Source: an uncultured Photobacterium sp. (lineage in GTDB: Bacteria > Pseudomonadota > Gammaproteobacteria > Enterobacterales > Vibrionaceae). Taken from it: 64,000 bases of DNA. The position numbers were made by a program, and so were the translations under genes. The stretch's first letter is position 1. Every line of letters starts with the position of its first letter. The stretch lies in contig NZ_CANMZV010000020.1 of NCBI RefSeq assembly GCF_947502415.1, positions 1-64,000 of the forward strand, given 5' to 3'. Under the pieces are notes generated by a model. That model searched no databases. It worked only from the letters and a program-made list of their open reading frames with translations, and was not told the DNA's origin. Positions 40,110 to 48,684 of the stretch are shown piece by piece.

Positions 40110-42728
40110 ATGGCATGGACTGCGATGACAGACATCTCTCCCGCTTCCCCTGTAAACCTAGAAGCCCTGCGCTGTGAACTTGAACAATTCTCCACGTTGC
40201 AAAAGCAGCAATTTAGTCAACATGCTCCTATCACTGAACTGGTCCAGGCCCGCTCAGCATTTATTGACTCCCTACTGCAACGGCTTTGGCAGCACTTTGA
40301 CCTCAATACACGCAGCGAACTATCTCTGATTGCTGTCGGCGGCTATGGACGAGGTGAGCTCCACCCGCTATCTGATGTCGATATCCTCCTGCTGAGCCAG
40401 AATGAACTGGATGAAGCCACCGGAAAGACAATCAGCGAATTCCTTACCTTATTGTGGGATCTGAAACTGGAGGTCGGCCATAGTGTCCGCACCCTTGATG
40501 ACTGCATCAAGATTGGTCTGGAAGATCTGACCGTTGCCACCAACCTACAGGAATCCCGGCTACTGTGTGGCAGCAGCGAAACTTATCAGTGTCTGGAAGA
40601 GGCCATTAATTCAGGTGAATTTTGGCCCAGCGAGCAGTTCTACCGCGCCAAAGTGGAAGAGCAAAAAGCTCGTCATGCCCGCTACCATGATACAACTTAC
40701 AATCTGGAGCCGGATATCAAATCCAGCCCGGGCGGACTGCGGGATATTCACACTTTAAGCTGGGTGGCCCGCCGCCACTTCGGTGCCACCAACCTGCTGG
40801 AAATGAGCCGGTTCGGTTTCCTTACTGATGCCGAATACCGCGAGCTGGCTGAATGTCAGGACTCGCTATGGCGGATCCGCTTTGCCCTGCACAGTGAACT
40901 GCGCCGTTACGATAATCGCCTGACCTTCGAACACCAGGCTTCTGTCGCCCAACAGCTCGGCTATACCGGTGAAGGCAACCGTCCGGTCGAAATGATGATG
41001 AAAGAGTTCTACCGCACCCTGCGCCGAATAGCTGAGCTCAACAAAATGCTATTACAGCTTTTTGATCAGGCGATCCTCAATAATGGCCTGGAAAACGAAG
41101 CCAAGCCGCTCGACGATGACTTCCAGATCCGCGGCCACCTGATCGAGGCAACCAAACCGGCCTTATTCCAGGCTAGGCCGGAAACTATCCTTGATATGTT
41201 CCTCCATGTAGCACGCAATGCCGAAATCGAGGGGATCGCCGCCCCGACATTACGCCAGCTCCGAACTGCCCGGCGCCGCCTGAACCGCTTCTTGATTGAA
41301 ATCCCTGCCGCCCGCGAAAAATTTATGAAGCTGGTCCGCGAACCGAATGCCCTGCATAAAGCATTTCGCCTGATGCACCGTCACGGTATCCTATCGACCT
41401 ACCTACCACAGTGGAACCAAATTGTCGGTCAGATGCAGTTTGACCTATTCCATGTCTATACCGTGGACGAGCACAGTATCCGGCTACTGAAAAACCTTAA
41501 CAAATTTGGTGATCCTGAAAACCGCCAGCGCCACCCAATCTGCTGCGAGGTCTATCCACGCATTGCCAAGAAAGAGCTCCTGATCCTGGCCGCGATCTTC
41601 CATGACATCGCCAAAGGACGCGGGGGAGACCATTCAGAACTCGGTGGCACCGAGGCCTACAATTTCTGCATCCAGCATGGGCTGTCCCGACCGGAAGCCA
41701 ATTTGGTCAAGTGGCTGGTCAACCAACACCTGCTGATGTCAGTCACCGCCCAACGCCGGGATATTTACGACCCAGAAGTTGTTACCGAATTTGCCAAAGA
41801 AGTTCGTGACGAAGAACGACTGGATCACCTGATCTGCCTGACCGTAGCCGATATTTGTGCGACCAACCAGGAGCTGTGGAACAGCTGGAAACGAACCCTG
41901 CTGGCCGAGCTGTACTACTCGACTCAAAAGGCTCTACGCCGCGGGCTTGAAAATCCGCCGGATATCCGCGAACGGATCCGTCACAACCAACAGATGGCCT
42001 CGGCAATCCTTCGCAGTAACGGCTTTACTCCTCGGGAAATCGAAGTCTTGTGGCAGCGCTTTAAGGCTGACTATTTCCTGCGCCACACCCACAAGCAAAT
42101 CGCATGGCATGCTGAAGCGATCCTGAATCATGAGGATCCGGACAAACCGCTGATCCTGCTCAGCAAGAAGCCGACCCGCGGAGGCACCGAGGTTTTTGTC
42201 TACAGCAAAGACAAAACCAAATTGTTTGCGATTGTGGTATCGGAACTGAATAAGAAAAACCTCAGTGTTCATGATGCTCAAATCATGAACAGCAAAGATG
42301 GCTATGCTCTGGATACTTTCATGGTACTTGACCCAAGCGGAAAGGCGTTGGCCGAAAGCCGCCAAAATAGTGTCCGCCGTGCGCTGATAAATGCACTGAC
42401 CCACATGAAATCTGAACGCAAGAAAAAACGCCCACCGCGTAAACTGCTTCATTTTAATGTCAAAACCCAGGTCGATTTCCTGCCGACCAAAACCGGTAAG
42501 AAAACAATGATGGAGCTGGTCGCACTGGATATGCCGGGGCTGCTGGCACAGGTCGGGTCGGTATTTGCCCGCCAAAACATCAGTTTGCAAGCAGCGAAAA
42601 TCACCACCATCGGTGAGCGAGCAGAGGATTTTTTTATTCTGGTCAATGAGGAAGGGGCTCAGCTTACTGAGGAACAACAACAAGCACTTAAAACAGCGCT
42701 GATCGAACGGCTGGACGCAGCAAAATAA
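40110..42728 (+). CDS. glnD: Bifunctional uridylyltransferase/uridylyl-removing enzyme
   Basis: GlnD senses glutamine and adds or removes UMP on the PII protein, controlling glutamine synthetase and nitrogen regulation. The nucleotidyltransferase motif GGYGRGELHPLSDVD is at residues 77-91. The HD hydrolase motif 'IFHDIAKGRGGDHS' has its HD near 498-499. Two C-terminal ACT domains lie at about 690-770 and 800-872. The length of 872 residues is close to E. coli (890). An ATG at 40125 is an alternative start. Confidence 0.96.
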   Translation: MAWTAMTDISPASPVNLEALRCELEQFSTLQKQQFSQHAPITELVQARSAFIDSLLQRLWQHFDLNTRSELSLIAVGGYGRGELHPLSDVDILLLSQNELDEATGKTISEFLTLLWDLKLEVGHSVRTLDDCIKIGLEDLTVATNLQESRLLCGSSETYQCLEEAINSGEFWPSEQFYRAKVEEQKARHARYHDTTYNLEPDIKSSPGGLRDIHTLSWVARRHFGATNLLEMSRFGFLTDAEYRELAECQDSLWRIRFALHSELRRYDNRLTFEHQASVAQQLGYTGEGNRPVEMMMKEFYRTLRRIAELNKMLLQLFDQAILNNGLENEAKPLDDDFQIRGHLIEATKPALFQARPETILDMFLHVARNAEIEGIAAPTLRQLRTARRRLNRFLIEIPAAREKFMKLVREPNALHKAFRLMHRHGILSTYLPQWNQIVGQMQFDLFHVYTVDEHSIRLLKNLNKFGDPENRQRHPICCEVYPRIAKKELLILAAIFHDIAKGRGGDHSELGGTEAYNFCIQHGLSRPEANLVKWLVNQHLLMSVTAQRRDIYDPEVVTEFAKEVRDEERLDHLICLTVADICATNQELWNSWKRTLLAELYYSTQKALRRGLENPPDIRERIRHNQQMASAILRSNGFTPREIEVLWQRFKADYFLRHTHKQIAWHAEAILNHEDPDKPLILLSKKPTRGGTEVFVYSKDKTKLFAIVVSELNKKNLSVHDAQIMNSKDGYALDTFMVLDPSGKALAESRQNSVRRALINALTHMKSERKKKRPPRKLLHFNVKTQVDFLPTKTGKKTMMELVALDMPGLLAQVGSVFARQNISLQAAKITTIGERAEDFFILVNEEGAQLTEEQQQALKTALIERLDAAK

Positions 42729-42895
42729 CCCCGCCAAATGCCTTGAATCACACTTCACAGTACTTCCCCCCGAAATCGGCACAAGGCCACATTGGGGGAA
42801 CATCGATCTTACCCACAGATTAGGTGCTACAACCGGACGTTGCCTAGCGGAATTGCTAAATTGTATAAAAACAGCAGACACCAAATGAGGCCCCT

Positions 42896-43276
42896 ATGTA
42901 CCCACACCTCACCGGCATCGGTATTGAGCACCCCGAAACTATAGACCGCTATAGCCTACGCCAGGAAGCCACTAACGATATCCTGAAAATTTACTTTAAT
43001 AAGCAAAAAGGCGAACTCTTTGCCAAGAGTGTTAAATTCAAGTTCCCGCGCCATCGCAAGTCTGTTGTCGTCAATAGTGGTAACCGCGAATACAAAGAAA
43101 TCACTGAAATCAACCGCAACCTCACTTTTATCATTGATGAACTAGATCAATTAACGCAGAGGAAACATACCGACATTGATGTGAAGAAGAAGATCCTCAA
43201 TGACCTGCGCCATCTGGAACAAGTAGTTACCCATAAGATTGCCGAAATCGAAGCCGATTTGGAAAAATTGAAATAA
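42896..43276 (+). CDS. yaeH: YaeH family protein (DUF3461/UPF0325)
   Basis: This is a protein of 126 residues. '[19 protein letters not shown]' and '[20 protein letters not shown]' are nearly the same as E. coli YaeH (128 residues). A C-terminal coiled coil is likely. Its function is unknown. It follows glnD after 167 bp of apparently empty sequence. A GCACTCCTG / CAGGAGTGC inverted repeat downstream (43300-43342) has a 25-base loop and is only a weak terminator candidate. Confidence 0.9.
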   Translation: MYPHLTGIGIEHPETIDRYSLRQEATNDILKIYFNKQKGELFAKSVKFKFPRHRKSVVVNSGNREYKEITEINRNLTFIIDELDQLTQRKHTDIDVKKKILNDLRHLEQVVTHKIAEIEADLEKLK

Positions 43277-43353
43277 TACAAATTGGAAAAATTAAAGCTG
43301 CACTCCTGAAAGCCATCATCGGCAAAACATTAACAGGAGTGCGCTCAAACATC

Positions 43354-43824
43354 CTAAACTTTGTGTTTTGGCTCCAACTGACCAAGGAAATCATCTAACC
43401 AGGGAATAGCAACTTCAAGCGCATCAAAATTAACACTGGCATCAACCTGCAAAATGGGAACCAGCGCCCTAGCCTGAAGTTGTTGCAGCAGTTCATCAAC
43501 CTGACGACCGCCACCGCAGAAACGCTCCTCACCGTAACTCAAATCCCCCATCGCAATCACGCCATAACGAAGTTCCGACATTTGGGGGAACTGCTCATTA
43601 AGGACCAGATAGAGTGACAGGAGATTGTCCGGGAGCTCACCCTCCCCGGTCGTTGACGTCACCACCAGCACCACATCCTCACTGTACTGGATAAAATCAT
43701 CAAACTGCGGCTCAGGGTAGAGCTGAGCTTCATGCCCGGTCGCCACCAGCTTCTCAACTGCAGCTTCAGCGACTTCCTCAGCACCACCATATACAGTACC
43801 GACAAAAACACCTATCTTTGCCAT
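43354..43824 (-). CDS. yqcA: YqcA-type flavodoxin
   Basis: This is a short-chain flavodoxin of 156 residues that binds FMN for electron transfer. The FMN phosphate loop is 'VGTVYGGAEEVAE', followed by 'TSTTGEGELPDNL' and 'GDLSYGEERFCGGGRQVDEL'. I chose the ATG at 43824 because a perfect AGGAGG ribosome-binding site precedes it. It is downstream of truC and yqcC, the same order as E. coli. Confidence 0.92.
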   Translation of the reverse strand: MAKIGVFVGTVYGGAEEVAEAAVEKLVATGHEAQLYPEPQFDDFIQYSEDVVLVVTSTTGEGELPDNLLSLYLVLNEQFPQMSELRYGVIAMGDLSYGEERFCGGGRQVDELLQQLQARALVPILQVDASVNFDALEVAIPWLDDFLGQLEPKHKV

Positions 43825-43943
43825 AGCCTCCTGCCTCGCTTTTATCGATAAACGCTTCTTCATACTGTGGCTGCTTACCCGGCAGGATGCAAATAAAACA
43901 AGCCCCTAGCGCGATCTCTGCCGTCTATAGGCTATATCCAATA

Positions 43944-44684
43944 CTAGCTTTTCGGAGACATCAGAGATACAGACCAATCAAAGGCTGTCATCACCCGGTT
44001 CCATGCTTCATCAGTACTAGCACGGATATCTAATTCTCCACCTGTAACCGGATGTGCCAATTGCAGACGTGATGCATGCAACATCAGGCGGCAGCAATCA
44101 TAATTGTCCCGGAACATACGGTTATGACGACCGTCACCATGGTTCACATCACCAATAATATGGTGGCTTAGATGGTGCATATGGCGGCGCAATTGGTGCT
44201 TACGTCCTGTCTCAGGCTTCATCTCAACCAAGGTATAACGGCTGGTTGCATAGCGGCCAACAGGAATATCAGTTTCAACGTTTACCAATGGCGCATAAGC
44301 CGTCACGGCTGGCTGGGCTTCTTTATCCTGGTCGGCATTTTTATCTGCGATCTTATCCAGTTCTTCCTTCAAAGGATAATCAAGTACAGCGGCTTCCTTA
44401 ACCCAACCTCGTACCACCGCATGGTATGTTTTCTTGATATCTCGACCAGCAAATTTAGGCATCATTAACGCAGCAATCTCGCTGGAGAGCGCAAACAGCA
44501 GAACACCAGATGTCGGGCGATCCAAGCGATGCAACGGAAAGACATGCTGGCCAATCTGATCGCGCAGGGTCTGCATCACAAACCGGGTTTCATGGCGATC
44601 AAGCCATGAGCGGTGAACCAGCATACCCGCAGGCTTATTAACAGCAACCAGGTACTGGTCTTGATAAAGAATTTCTAATTCCAT
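43944..44684 (-). CDS. truC: tRNA pseudouridine(65) synthase
   Basis: TruC makes pseudouridine 65 in certain tRNAs. The RluA-family motif 'HRLDRPTSG' at residues 52-60 holds catalytic Asp55. 'ETGRKHQLRRHMHHLSHHII' follows. It has 246 residues and starts 3 bp after the yqcC stop. Confidence 0.94.
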   Translation of the reverse strand: MELEILYQDQYLVAVNKPAGMLVHRSWLDRHETRFVMQTLRDQIGQHVFPLHRLDRPTSGVLLFALSSEIAALMMPKFAGRDIKKTYHAVVRGWVKEAAVLDYPLKEELDKIADKNADQDKEAQPAVTAYAPLVNVETDIPVGRYATSRYTLVEMKPETGRKHQLRRHMHHLSHHIIGDVNHGDGRHNRMFRDNYDCCRLMLHASRLQLAHPVTGGELDIRASTDEAWNRVMTAFDWSVSLMSPKS

Positions 44685-44687
44685 TAA

Positions 44688-45008
44688 TTATTTCGCTCTA
44701 AACAGATCATCGAACTCGCGGGTAACACCCAGCACAACAGCAAACCCAGGCTGATCTTTCATTGCTTCTTCCGCATAAGGAGAGATCTCAAACTGTGTCG
44801 GCAACGGTGCCTGCATAACTACCAGCTGAGTCATTCGCGGAATAAAAATCCACTGAAACCACTGACTACAGGTTAGGGTATCCACCGCAAAAGGCTCGAC
44901 ACTGGCCAAAGCCGCCGAAGCCGGTGACTTGGTTTCCCATATCCCGGCTTCCCGCATTACGGATTCAAGCCGCTCCAGCAGTTGTTGGGTCTGATGGTAT
45001 TTATCCAT
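44688..45008 (-). CDS. yqcC: YqcC family protein
   Basis: This is a small protein of 106 residues containing 'LACSQWFQWIF'-like sequence ('DTLTCSQWFQWIFIPRMTQL'), typical of YqcC (DUF446). Its function is unknown. It is the first gene of yqcC-truC-yqcA. Confidence 0.9.
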   Translation of the reverse strand: MDKYHQTQQLLERLESVMREAGIWETKSPASAALASVEPFAVDTLTCSQWFQWIFIPRMTQLVVMQAPLPTQFEISPYAEEAMKDQPGFAVVLGVTREFDDLFRAK

Positions 45009-45164
45009 CGCCTTTCTCCCTACAAGAAATATTTATTCCAAACTGAATAATAATCTGACCTACCAGATCATTGTTCAGTTTGGTATTACAGCAATAAAGC
45101 GCGCAAGGATACCATCTTACCCCTCTAATCCATATAATCAGGAAACCATTTAAGAGTAAGCATC

Positions 45165-46214
45165 ATGTCCATGGATAAATTTCATACCCTGACCGAACTG
45201 CTGGACAACGCCGGTTGCCAGTACACAATTTTTGATCTTGGCCGCCGCGTGTGCGAAATCGATATCAACCAGTTTAAGGCTGTAGAAGACAACCGCCAGC
45301 CCTATCCATGGCCACTGCAACAACATGCCCACTTGTCTATCTCTTTCTGGCAACAAGGCAATCCTCCTTGGATCTGGTTCCTGCGCCTGCCGCTTGATGA
45401 ACGAGGACTGCTAAAACAAGCTGCCGTCGGGGACTTCATCAAATATGTTATCGAAGCGATGGGCGCAACCCTCAACACTACCCCGACCGAAGAGGAGCAA
45501 GAGAAGCTTTCAGCCAACCCATATACCTTCAAACCCAATGACGACAAAATGGCCATTTTCCATGCCCAGCTGCGCCAGCAATTGTCTCTACCTGCCAGCC
45601 AATATTACGAACATACCCAACATTACCTGTCCGGCGAGCTCGGCTGGGAGAAATGGCAAAGCGTAGGACTACAAGGTCTGGCGGATGTCTGTGCCCGAAT
45701 GAAGCAGGAAAATAACAGCACTTTGCTGCGAAAAGCCCTGACGAACCTGCCGATGACTCCGCTCTACGCCCTACTCGGCTGCCTGGAACACTGCGAACTA
45801 CCGGACAACCTCGGGGAACGTCTGGCAGAACGACTAGAACAGGAAAACCAACAGCCAGAACCGGACCTCTTTCTGATTTCAGCACTGATCCGAGCGATTT
45901 CTGGCAGCAACAGCCAACTGCTTAGCCAGCAGCTAAAAGCGCTTCTTGCTATTCCGACGCTATGCCATCCGGAAATACTCGTTGCTATTGCCGGCCGCTG
46001 CTGGAATGGCCTGGCGGATACAGACATTGCCAGCCAGTTCCTGCTGCGCCTGGCCGAAACCGAAGACCAAGCCTTGTTCAATCAGCTGTTTGCCGATTTG
46101 GTCATGCTACCAATCCTCCGCGGCATCATGCTCCAGGTTCTTCATAGTGACGCCAACCCAGCACTGATTTCGGCAATCACCAAGCTACAACAGCACGCCC
46201 GCGGGCAAGCCTGA
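45165..46214 (+). CDS. DUF3549 family protein
   Basis: This is a protein of 349 residues beginning 'MSMDKFHTLTELLDNAGCQY', with no signal peptide or membrane segment. It has a mixed N-terminal part (about 1-135) and a long helical, leucine-rich C-terminal part. I believe it is DUF3549, found in Vibrionaceae and relatives and of unknown function. It is followed after 26 bp by a DUF3301 gene in the same direction. Confidence 0.75.
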   Translation: MSMDKFHTLTELLDNAGCQYTIFDLGRRVCEIDINQFKAVEDNRQPYPWPLQQHAHLSISFWQQGNPPWIWFLRLPLDERGLLKQAAVGDFIKYVIEAMGATLNTTPTEEEQEKLSANPYTFKPNDDKMAIFHAQLRQQLSLPASQYYEHTQHYLSGELGWEKWQSVGLQGLADVCARMKQENNSTLLRKALTNLPMTPLYALLGCLEHCELPDNLGERLAERLEQENQQPEPDLFLISALIRAISGSNSQLLSQQLKALLAIPTLCHPEILVAIAGRCWNGLADTDIASQFLLRLAETEDQALFNQLFADLVMLPILRGIMLQVLHSDANPALISAITKLQQHARGQA

Positions 46215-46240
46215 ACAATTAACTGAGGTTGAGGTAAGAA

Positions 46241-46543
46241 ATGGATAACTTACTGGGCATTCTGGTCCTTGCCGTACTGGGCTACCTGTTCTGGCAGCAA
46301 CGTCGTCAGACAGAATTAGCCCAGCAGTTTATCGATCAGCGGTGTGCAAGCCTCGGCCTTCAGCTTCTGGCGATAGCTCGGGGAGCACATAAGCTCAAAG
46401 ACAAAAAAGGCAGATGGCGCTGGCACACGGTTTATCTATTTGAGTTCTCTGCCAACGGGCAAGACTCATATCAAGGGTATGTCGTAATGAGGGGATTCCA
46501 CCCGATGAAGTTTCATGTTCCACCTCATCATATGCCGGAATAA
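46241..46543 (+). CDS. DUF3301 domain-containing protein
   Basis: This is a protein of 100 residues. A single N-terminal membrane segment ('NLLGILVLAVLGYLFW') is followed by a basic region. The conserved 'WRWHTVYLFEFSANGQDSYQ' and 'GYVVMRGFHPMKFHVPPH' fit DUF3301. It probably has an inner-membrane anchor with a cytoplasmic tail. The function is unknown. Confidence 0.8.
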   Translation: MDNLLGILVLAVLGYLFWQQRRQTELAQQFIDQRCASLGLQLLAIARGAHKLKDKKGRWRWHTVYLFEFSANGQDSYQGYVVMRGFHPMKFHVPPHHMPE

Positions 46544-46591
46544 TGAATGATCTTGCCTGTTTTTCTCGGGCAAAAATATTTTCTCGAGCAC

Positions 46592-46624
46592 AAATAAAGA
46601 ACGGGCGCGACTTTCGTCGCGCCC
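46592..46624 (-). terminator. Terminator of csrB copy A
   Basis: The minus-strand stem GGGCGCGAC / GTCGCGCCC, with a GAAA loop, is followed by GTTCTTTATTT. The stem-loop is identical to that of copy B. Confidence 0.9.
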
Positions 46625-46978
46625 TTAGGTCTTACTTGCAGCAATCCTGCTACTATGGTGCTCCCTGCATCCATCCTTGATAATGCTATATCCTTTAACG
46701 GTAATCCCTAATCTCTATCCTAGAGTTGTCCTTCGGTAGTTCCTTGACCCGTCGAAGCATCCTGTTCCGACTCTCTCTTCCTTACCTGGAGGTGTCCCTG
46801 ACTTCTTCCTGAAGTGATCCTTACATCTTCCTGACCAGCAAGCTTCCTGTCTGCCAACGATATCCCTACCGTGTCCCTTACCATCCTGGTGAGCCCGCCT
46901 TCCTCGCGAACTCTCCTCATCGTGAGGTAAGCCATATCCTATAGCTTCTTTTAATCCCTGATGTCGCTTCCCTTCGAC
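46593..46978 (-). ncRNA. csrB: CsrB-type regulatory RNA, copy A
   Basis: CsrB RNAs bind and sequester the translational regulator CsrA through many GGA motifs in hairpin loops. On the minus strand this region of about 386 nt holds more than 20 GGA motifs, many as AGGA or AGGGA spaced 10-25 nt apart. It ends in a strong terminator. The predicted 5' end GTCGAAGGG resembles the start of E. coli CsrB (GTCGACAGGG). It lies between yqcC and syd, where E. coli csrB is found. Short open frames inside it are incidental. Confidence 0.93.
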
Positions 46979-46985
46979 AGAAAAG

Positions 46986-47013
46986 ATACTACTCGCTTTA
47001 CTTACCCAAACAA
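46986..47013 (-). promoter_or_regulatory. Promoter of csrB copy A
   Basis: On the minus strand, -35 TTGTTT (47008-47013), a 16-bp spacer and -10 TAGTAT (46986-46991) lie 7 bases before the predicted start GTCG. Copy B has the same layout. Confidence 0.7.
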
Positions 47014-47069
47014 TGAGGTGAAATTGAGATTTTTAACCCCTGAAAGTATTCACCCATATAATATAAATC

Positions 47070-47082
47070 TAAACAATTGATT
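47070..47082 (-). promoter_or_regulatory. IHF consensus site upstream of csrB copy A
   Basis: On the minus strand AATCAATTGTTTA matches the IHF consensus WATCAANNNNTTR exactly. It lies about 100 bp upstream of the start, between the UvrY-type box and the promoter. DNA bending there could bring the activator to the polymerase. No such match was found upstream of copy B. Confidence 0.55.
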
Positions 47083-47148
47083 TTAATAAATAAAAACAAC
47101 CACAGTCAGTCATATAAGATCACCATCAACCAAGTTATCCCACAGCCA

Positions 47149-47166
47149 TGTAAGAGATATCTCACA
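47149..47166. promoter_or_regulatory. GacA/UvrY/VarA-type upstream activating sequence, copy A
   Basis: TGTAAGAGATATCTCACA is an 18-bp near-palindrome matching the Gac box (TGTAAG-N6-CTTACA-like). It is centred about 180 bp upstream of the predicted csrB copy A start. Response regulators GacA, UvrY and VarA activate csrB-type genes through such sites. Confidence 0.82.
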
Positions 47167-47384
47167 AGTACAGCAGACAATCTCTGGTAACCGATTGCAT
47201 TAGTGAAAAGATTCAAGCAAATTAAAATCAGAGGACTAATCATCTATCAAAATTTAATTCACACTGCAAATAATCCAAATTGAGCAAAGTAGCAACACAA
47301 CTCAAAGCCAGATTGGAAATACAATGGAATAAAAACAACAAATTACGAGGAATTAATGGAAGGCATGGGCCTGACTTTCATAGC

Positions 47385-47419
47385 CCCAAAAAAGAACGGG
47401 CGCGACTTTCGTCGCGCCC
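47385..47419 (-). terminator. Terminator of csrB copy B
   Basis: The minus-strand stem GGGCGCGAC / GTCGCGCCC is followed by GTTCTTTTTTGGGG. Confidence 0.92.
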
Positions 47420-47779
47420 TTAGGTCTTACATGCAGCAGTCCCGCTACTAAGATGCTCCCTGCATCATTCCTTTGAATTGCTGTAATCCATCAGCATATT
47501 CCTTTTATTCTTCGTCCTGAAGTTGTCCTTAGGCCTTCCTGACCCGTCAGTAATTCCTGTACTGACTCTCTTCATCCTTCCTGGAGGTGTCCCTGACTTC
47601 TTCCTGAAGTGGTCCTTATGTCTTCCTGACCAGCAAACTTCCTGCTTGCTGTTAACCGATTCCTTCGGCTGCTCCCTTCACAGTCCATGTTCGATATACC
47701 ATCCTAGTACACCGGCCTCCTCCTGAGACTGCCAAACTCCCTGGCGCTTTCCTGTTCCGTTCCGTCAGTTCCTTCCGAC
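47387..47779 (-). ncRNA. csrB: CsrB-type regulatory RNA, copy B
   Basis: This is a second CsrA-sequestering RNA of about 393 nt, in tandem with copy A and in the same direction. It has more than 20 GGA motifs. Parts such as 'AGGAAGAAGTCAGGGACACC' and the last 55 nt are nearly identical to copy A, while the 5' third differs. The predicted 5' end is GTCGGAAGG. The two copies are separated by about 410 bp that holds the copy A control region and no gene. Confidence 0.93.
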
Positions 47780-47786
47780 AGGGTTA

Positions 47787-47814
47787 ATATTACGCATTCC
47801 CACATTCAGAACAA
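47787..47814 (-). promoter_or_regulatory. Promoter of csrB copy B
   Basis: On the minus strand, -35 TTGTTC (47809-47814), a 16-bp spacer and -10 TAATAT (47787-47792) lie 7 bases before GTCG, the same layout as copy A. Confidence 0.7.
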
Positions 47815-47940
47815 CGCCCGGAAAGACAATTAAATTACCCCACGATAGAAACAAAAAAAACACAAACCTATATAAAACAATAGCTTAAATGCAGCAAGGC
47901 TTTATTACCCCACTCATTTCTCAGGTATTTCTTACGCCTT

Positions 47941-47958
47941 TGTAAGAGATCTCTCACA
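47941..47958. promoter_or_regulatory. GacA/UvrY/VarA-type upstream activating sequence, copy B
   Basis: TGTAAGAGATCTCTCACA differs by one base from the copy A box. It is centred about 170 bp upstream of the copy B start, one helical turn closer than in copy A. The remaining sequence to 48095 is AT-rich and holds the promoter of the next gene. Confidence 0.83.
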
Positions 47959-48095
47959 AAGGAAGGAGCAAAACACGCTCGAACAAAAAACACCAAGCAA
48001 TCGATTAGTAAAAACAATCCAATAGACTCCCTTTGCACCAATCCTCTCTATACTTAGGAACATATCAGAAGCCAGTCTTTGCAACGGAGTGAACC

Positions 48096-48326
48096 ATGGA
48101 AACCTTTAACCATAATTTATCCAGTCTCTTTAGCCAGCTGGGTATGAATAATTCCAAAGAGTTTATTGAGTCTTTCCTGAATGAGCATCATCTGGACCAA
48201 CATGAAAAACTCTCTGAAGCCAGCTTCTGGCAACCGTCGCAAAAACGTTTTATCAAAGAATCCCAGGAACAGGATGCAGACTGGTGCGAAATAATTGATC
48301 AACTCGATGCTTTGCTACGAAAATAG
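48096..48326 (+). CDS. DUF2789 domain-containing protein
   Basis: This is a small acidic protein of 76 residues. 'LSSLFSQLGMNNSKEFIESF' and 'EASFWQPSQKRFIKE' plus 'DADWCEIIDQLDALL' fit DUF2789. The function is unknown. It has a GGAGTG ribosome-binding site. A second small gene follows after 30 bp. Confidence 0.8.
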   Translation: METFNHNLSSLFSQLGMNNSKEFIESFLNEHHLDQHEKLSEASFWQPSQKRFIKESQEQDADWCEIIDQLDALLRK

Positions 48327-48356
48327 TCCGAGAACCTCACAACGTCAGGAAGCGTT

Positions 48357-48626
48357 ATGTCATCTGAAATTACCCAGGCCCTAGAACAAGCCATCAATTC
48401 ATTGGTTGAGGAAGGAAAGGAACCATCTGTGGCGCTGATCAAATCTCGCCTTGCCACCCCCTTACCTATGCCGCTTATTATCAAAGCGCTGCAAGCCTGG
48501 AAGAAAAATGCCAAGGTACCGAACATTGAAAAAACTGAACCAGCCTTGAGCCAGGAAGAACGAATCAAGCAACTGGAGCAGCAAGTGGCGGCACTGACTG
48601 CCCGTATCGAGCAACTCGAACTCTAA
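48357..48626 (+). CDS. Conserved small protein with C-terminal coiled coil
   Basis: This is a protein of 89 residues that I do not assign to a named family. Residues 1-50 look helical, with a possible DNA-binding-like 'PSVALIKSRLATPLPMPLI' arrangement reminiscent of KfrA-type N-termini. Residues 64-88 ('SQEERIKQLEQQVAALTARI') form a clear leucine-heptad coiled coil, so it is probably a dimer. A role as a small DNA-binding protein is speculative. Confidence 0.7.
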   Translation: MSSEITQALEQAINSLVEEGKEPSVALIKSRLATPLPMPLIIKALQAWKKNAKVPNIEKTEPALSQEERIKQLEQQVAALTARIEQLEL

Positions 48627-48684
48627 CCAGAAAATCAACAGGGCACATTGCGTGCCCTGCTTTTTATACCAACCGGCATAAGTA

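Noticed and set aside
41934..42884. Open frame of 316 codons on the minus strand opposite glnD
   Set aside because: It is antisense to the well-supported C-terminal part of glnD, and its composition is that of a reverse-complemented coding frame.
46720..46935. Open frame of 71 codons on the minus strand
   Set aside because: It lies within the GGA-rich csrB copy A transcript, and its Arg/Glu/Gly-rich composition follows from the AGGA repeats.
46592..47419. GC-rich repeat pair that might suggest a mobile element or attachment site
   Set aside because: The repeated segments are the terminators and 3' ends of the two csrB copies. There is no transposase, no terminal inverted repeat and no target duplication.
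47523..47726. Open frame of 67 codons on the plus strand
   Set aside because: It is antisense to csrB copy B, with composition dictated by TCC-rich repeats and no ribosome-binding site.
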